A DNA stretch of 64,000 nucleotides, taken from Microbacterium oxydans. GTDB taxonomy: Bacteria > Actinomycetota > Actinomycetes > Actinomycetales > Microbacteriaceae. The notes below the pieces were generated by a model. It had not been told where the DNA came from. It saw only the letters and a program-made list of their open reading frames with translations, and ran no database searches. Below are positions 61,550 through 64,000 of the stretch, in pieces. Each line of letters begins with the position of its first letter. Position 1 is the first letter of the stretch. The stretch covers positions 558,001-622,000 of the forward strand of contig NZ_BJOG01000001.1 in NCBI RefSeq assembly GCF_006540085.1, written 5' to 3'. The position numbers were made by a program, and so were the translations under genes.

Positions 61550-61623
61550 GTTGAGCCAGTTCATATCAAGTTCATTTGACTCCTCGTCGACCCCCAAGTA
61601 CACTTGAGTCATCGCGACTCAGG
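61550..61623 (+). promoter_or_regulatory. dnaK promoter with two HAIR (HspR) operators
   Basis: TTGACT (61576-61581) and TACACT (61599-61604) are 17 bp apart. CTTGAGT-N7-ACTCAGG (61603-61623) matches the HspR consensus CTTGAGT-N7-ACTCAAG with one mismatch and overlaps the start-site side of the promoter. GTTGAGC-N7-TATCAAG (61550-61570) is a second, weaker copy upstream. Repression of dnaK by HspR, relieved by heat, is established for actinobacteria. Confidence 0.9.
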
Positions 61624-61632
61624 TTTTCCTGA

Positions 61633-63564
<1,932 letters not shown>

Positions 63565-63566
63565 CC

Positions 63567-64000
63567 ATGACCGACAAGAACTTCGACGAGAACCAGAATC
63601 CTGAGTCCGCCGAAGGTCGCAGCGAGGGGTCGGATGCTCAGGCATCCGGCCCCGCGCCGCACCACCAGGACTCCCGCGATGCGCAGGCCGCCGAGGGCTC
63701 GGACGAGACCCCGGCAGACGGCGCTCCCGACGACCTGACGGTCGACGACATCCTCGGCGCGACCCAGACCGGCGAGGCCGCGGCGGAAGACGCCGTGCTC
63801 GCCGACCTCGAGTCCACTCTGCTGAACGACCTCAAGCGTCTGCAGGCCGAGTACGCCAACTACCGTCGCCGCACCGAAGAGCAGCGGCAGGTCGAGATCG
63901 AGCGGGCGAAGGGCGAGGCCGCCAAGGGCCTGGTCCCCGTGCTCGACGACCTCGATCGCGCGGCCCAGCACGGTGATCTGGTCGAGGGCACGCCCTTCGC
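63567..64000 (+). CDS. grpE: Nucleotide exchange factor GrpE (3' end outside window)
   Basis: The frame opens with ATG at 63567 and stays open to the window edge (144 codons visible). The N-terminal ~85 residues are acidic and disordered, then a long helix begins (LLNDLKRLQAEYANYRRRTEEQRQ) and the GrpE core LVPVLDDLDRAAQHGDL. It releases ADP from DnaK. The start lies 2 bp after the dnaK stop, implying co-translation. Confidence 0.95.
   Translation, partial: MTDKNFDENQNPESAEGRSEGSDAQASGPAPHHQDSRDAQAAEGSDETPADGAPDDLTVDDILGATQTGEAAAEDAVLADLESTLLNDLKRLQAEYANYRRRTEEQRQVEIERAKGEAAKGLVPVLDDLDRAAQHGDLVEGTPF

Overview
This window is chromosomal DNA from a high-GC Gram-positive actinobacterium, most likely Microbacterium or a close relative in the Microbacteriaceae. 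The evidence is the strong G/C third-position bias, frequent GTG and TTG starts, 4-bp ATGA/GTGA gene overlaps, apparently leaderless genes with a TAnnnT box six bases before the start, a dnaK-grpE operon with HspR-type (HAIR) operators, and DUF222-HNH, DUF3817 and bifunctional rhamnulose-phosphate aldolase/dehydrogenase genes. Species identity is inferred.

Region 1 (1-19.9 kb) is a sugar and polyol catabolic block. It opens inside an L-rhamnose ABC transporter operon (ATPase, two permeases, binding lipoprotein) that continues with L-rhamnose mutarotase and isomerase. Facing it is a five-gene minus-strand operon (zinc polyol dehydrogenase, ABC ATPase, permease, binding lipoprotein, xylulokinase) with a divergent SorC-type regulator; this reads as uptake of a pentitol such as xylitol, oxidation to a ketose and phosphorylation. 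Next come a minus-strand SDR plus rhamnulokinase-like kinase pair, a DeoR regulator, and the rhaD-type fusion enzyme followed by rhaB. Rhamnose would thus pass through isomerase, kinase and aldolase/lactaldehyde dehydrogenase.

Region 2 (19.9-25.3 kb) holds a serine beta-lactamase-fold hydrolase, a DUF1295 membrane enzyme, a long-chain acyl-CoA synthetase and a LysM-like lipoprotein.

Region 3 (25.3-32.5 kb) looks like an acquired island of visibly lower GC that ends at a tRNA-Gly(CCC) gene. It contains a minus-strand series (membrane coiled-coil protein, HNH nuclease, a protein made of two copies of one module, a minimal nucleotidyltransferase), a DUF1508 gene with two compensating frameshifts, a HigB toxin with a HigA-ImmA/IrrE fusion partner, a SIR2-GAF fusion protein, and a truncated zinc-ribbon gene abutting the tRNA. 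No integrase or transposase was found. This is the best candidate for an undescribed, probably antiviral, system.

Region 4 (32.6-46.6 kb) is ordinary chromosome rich in regulator/transporter pairs: dcd, a FUSC-type permease, divergent MarR genes with two operators, an imine-reductase-like enzyme, SoxR with its box and an efflux pump, a TetR/hydrolase pair with tandem operators, two divergent winged-helix regulators with His/Gly-rich tails around a 32-bp near-palindrome, a CDF metal transporter with a decayed gene beside it, and a UMF1-type MFS protein. Region 5 (45.7-52.5 kb) is an Lrp-type regulator divergent from a probable amino-acid or guanidino-compound operon (MHS transporter, YtcJ-type amidohydrolase, ThDP enzyme, agmatinase-family hydrolase). 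Region 6 (52.6-64 kb) contains a RIO-type kinase, an MFS exporter with an AraC regulator, small membrane and lipoproteins, a thioredoxin-reductase-like flavoprotein, a MerR regulator, an APH-fold kinase, a DUF222-HNH protein, and dnaK-grpE running off the end.

Small-scale structure is unusually rich: several 15-bp tandem arrays, a 12-bp array carrying stop codons, hairpins after both sugar-binding-protein genes, and multiple clear operator palindromes.
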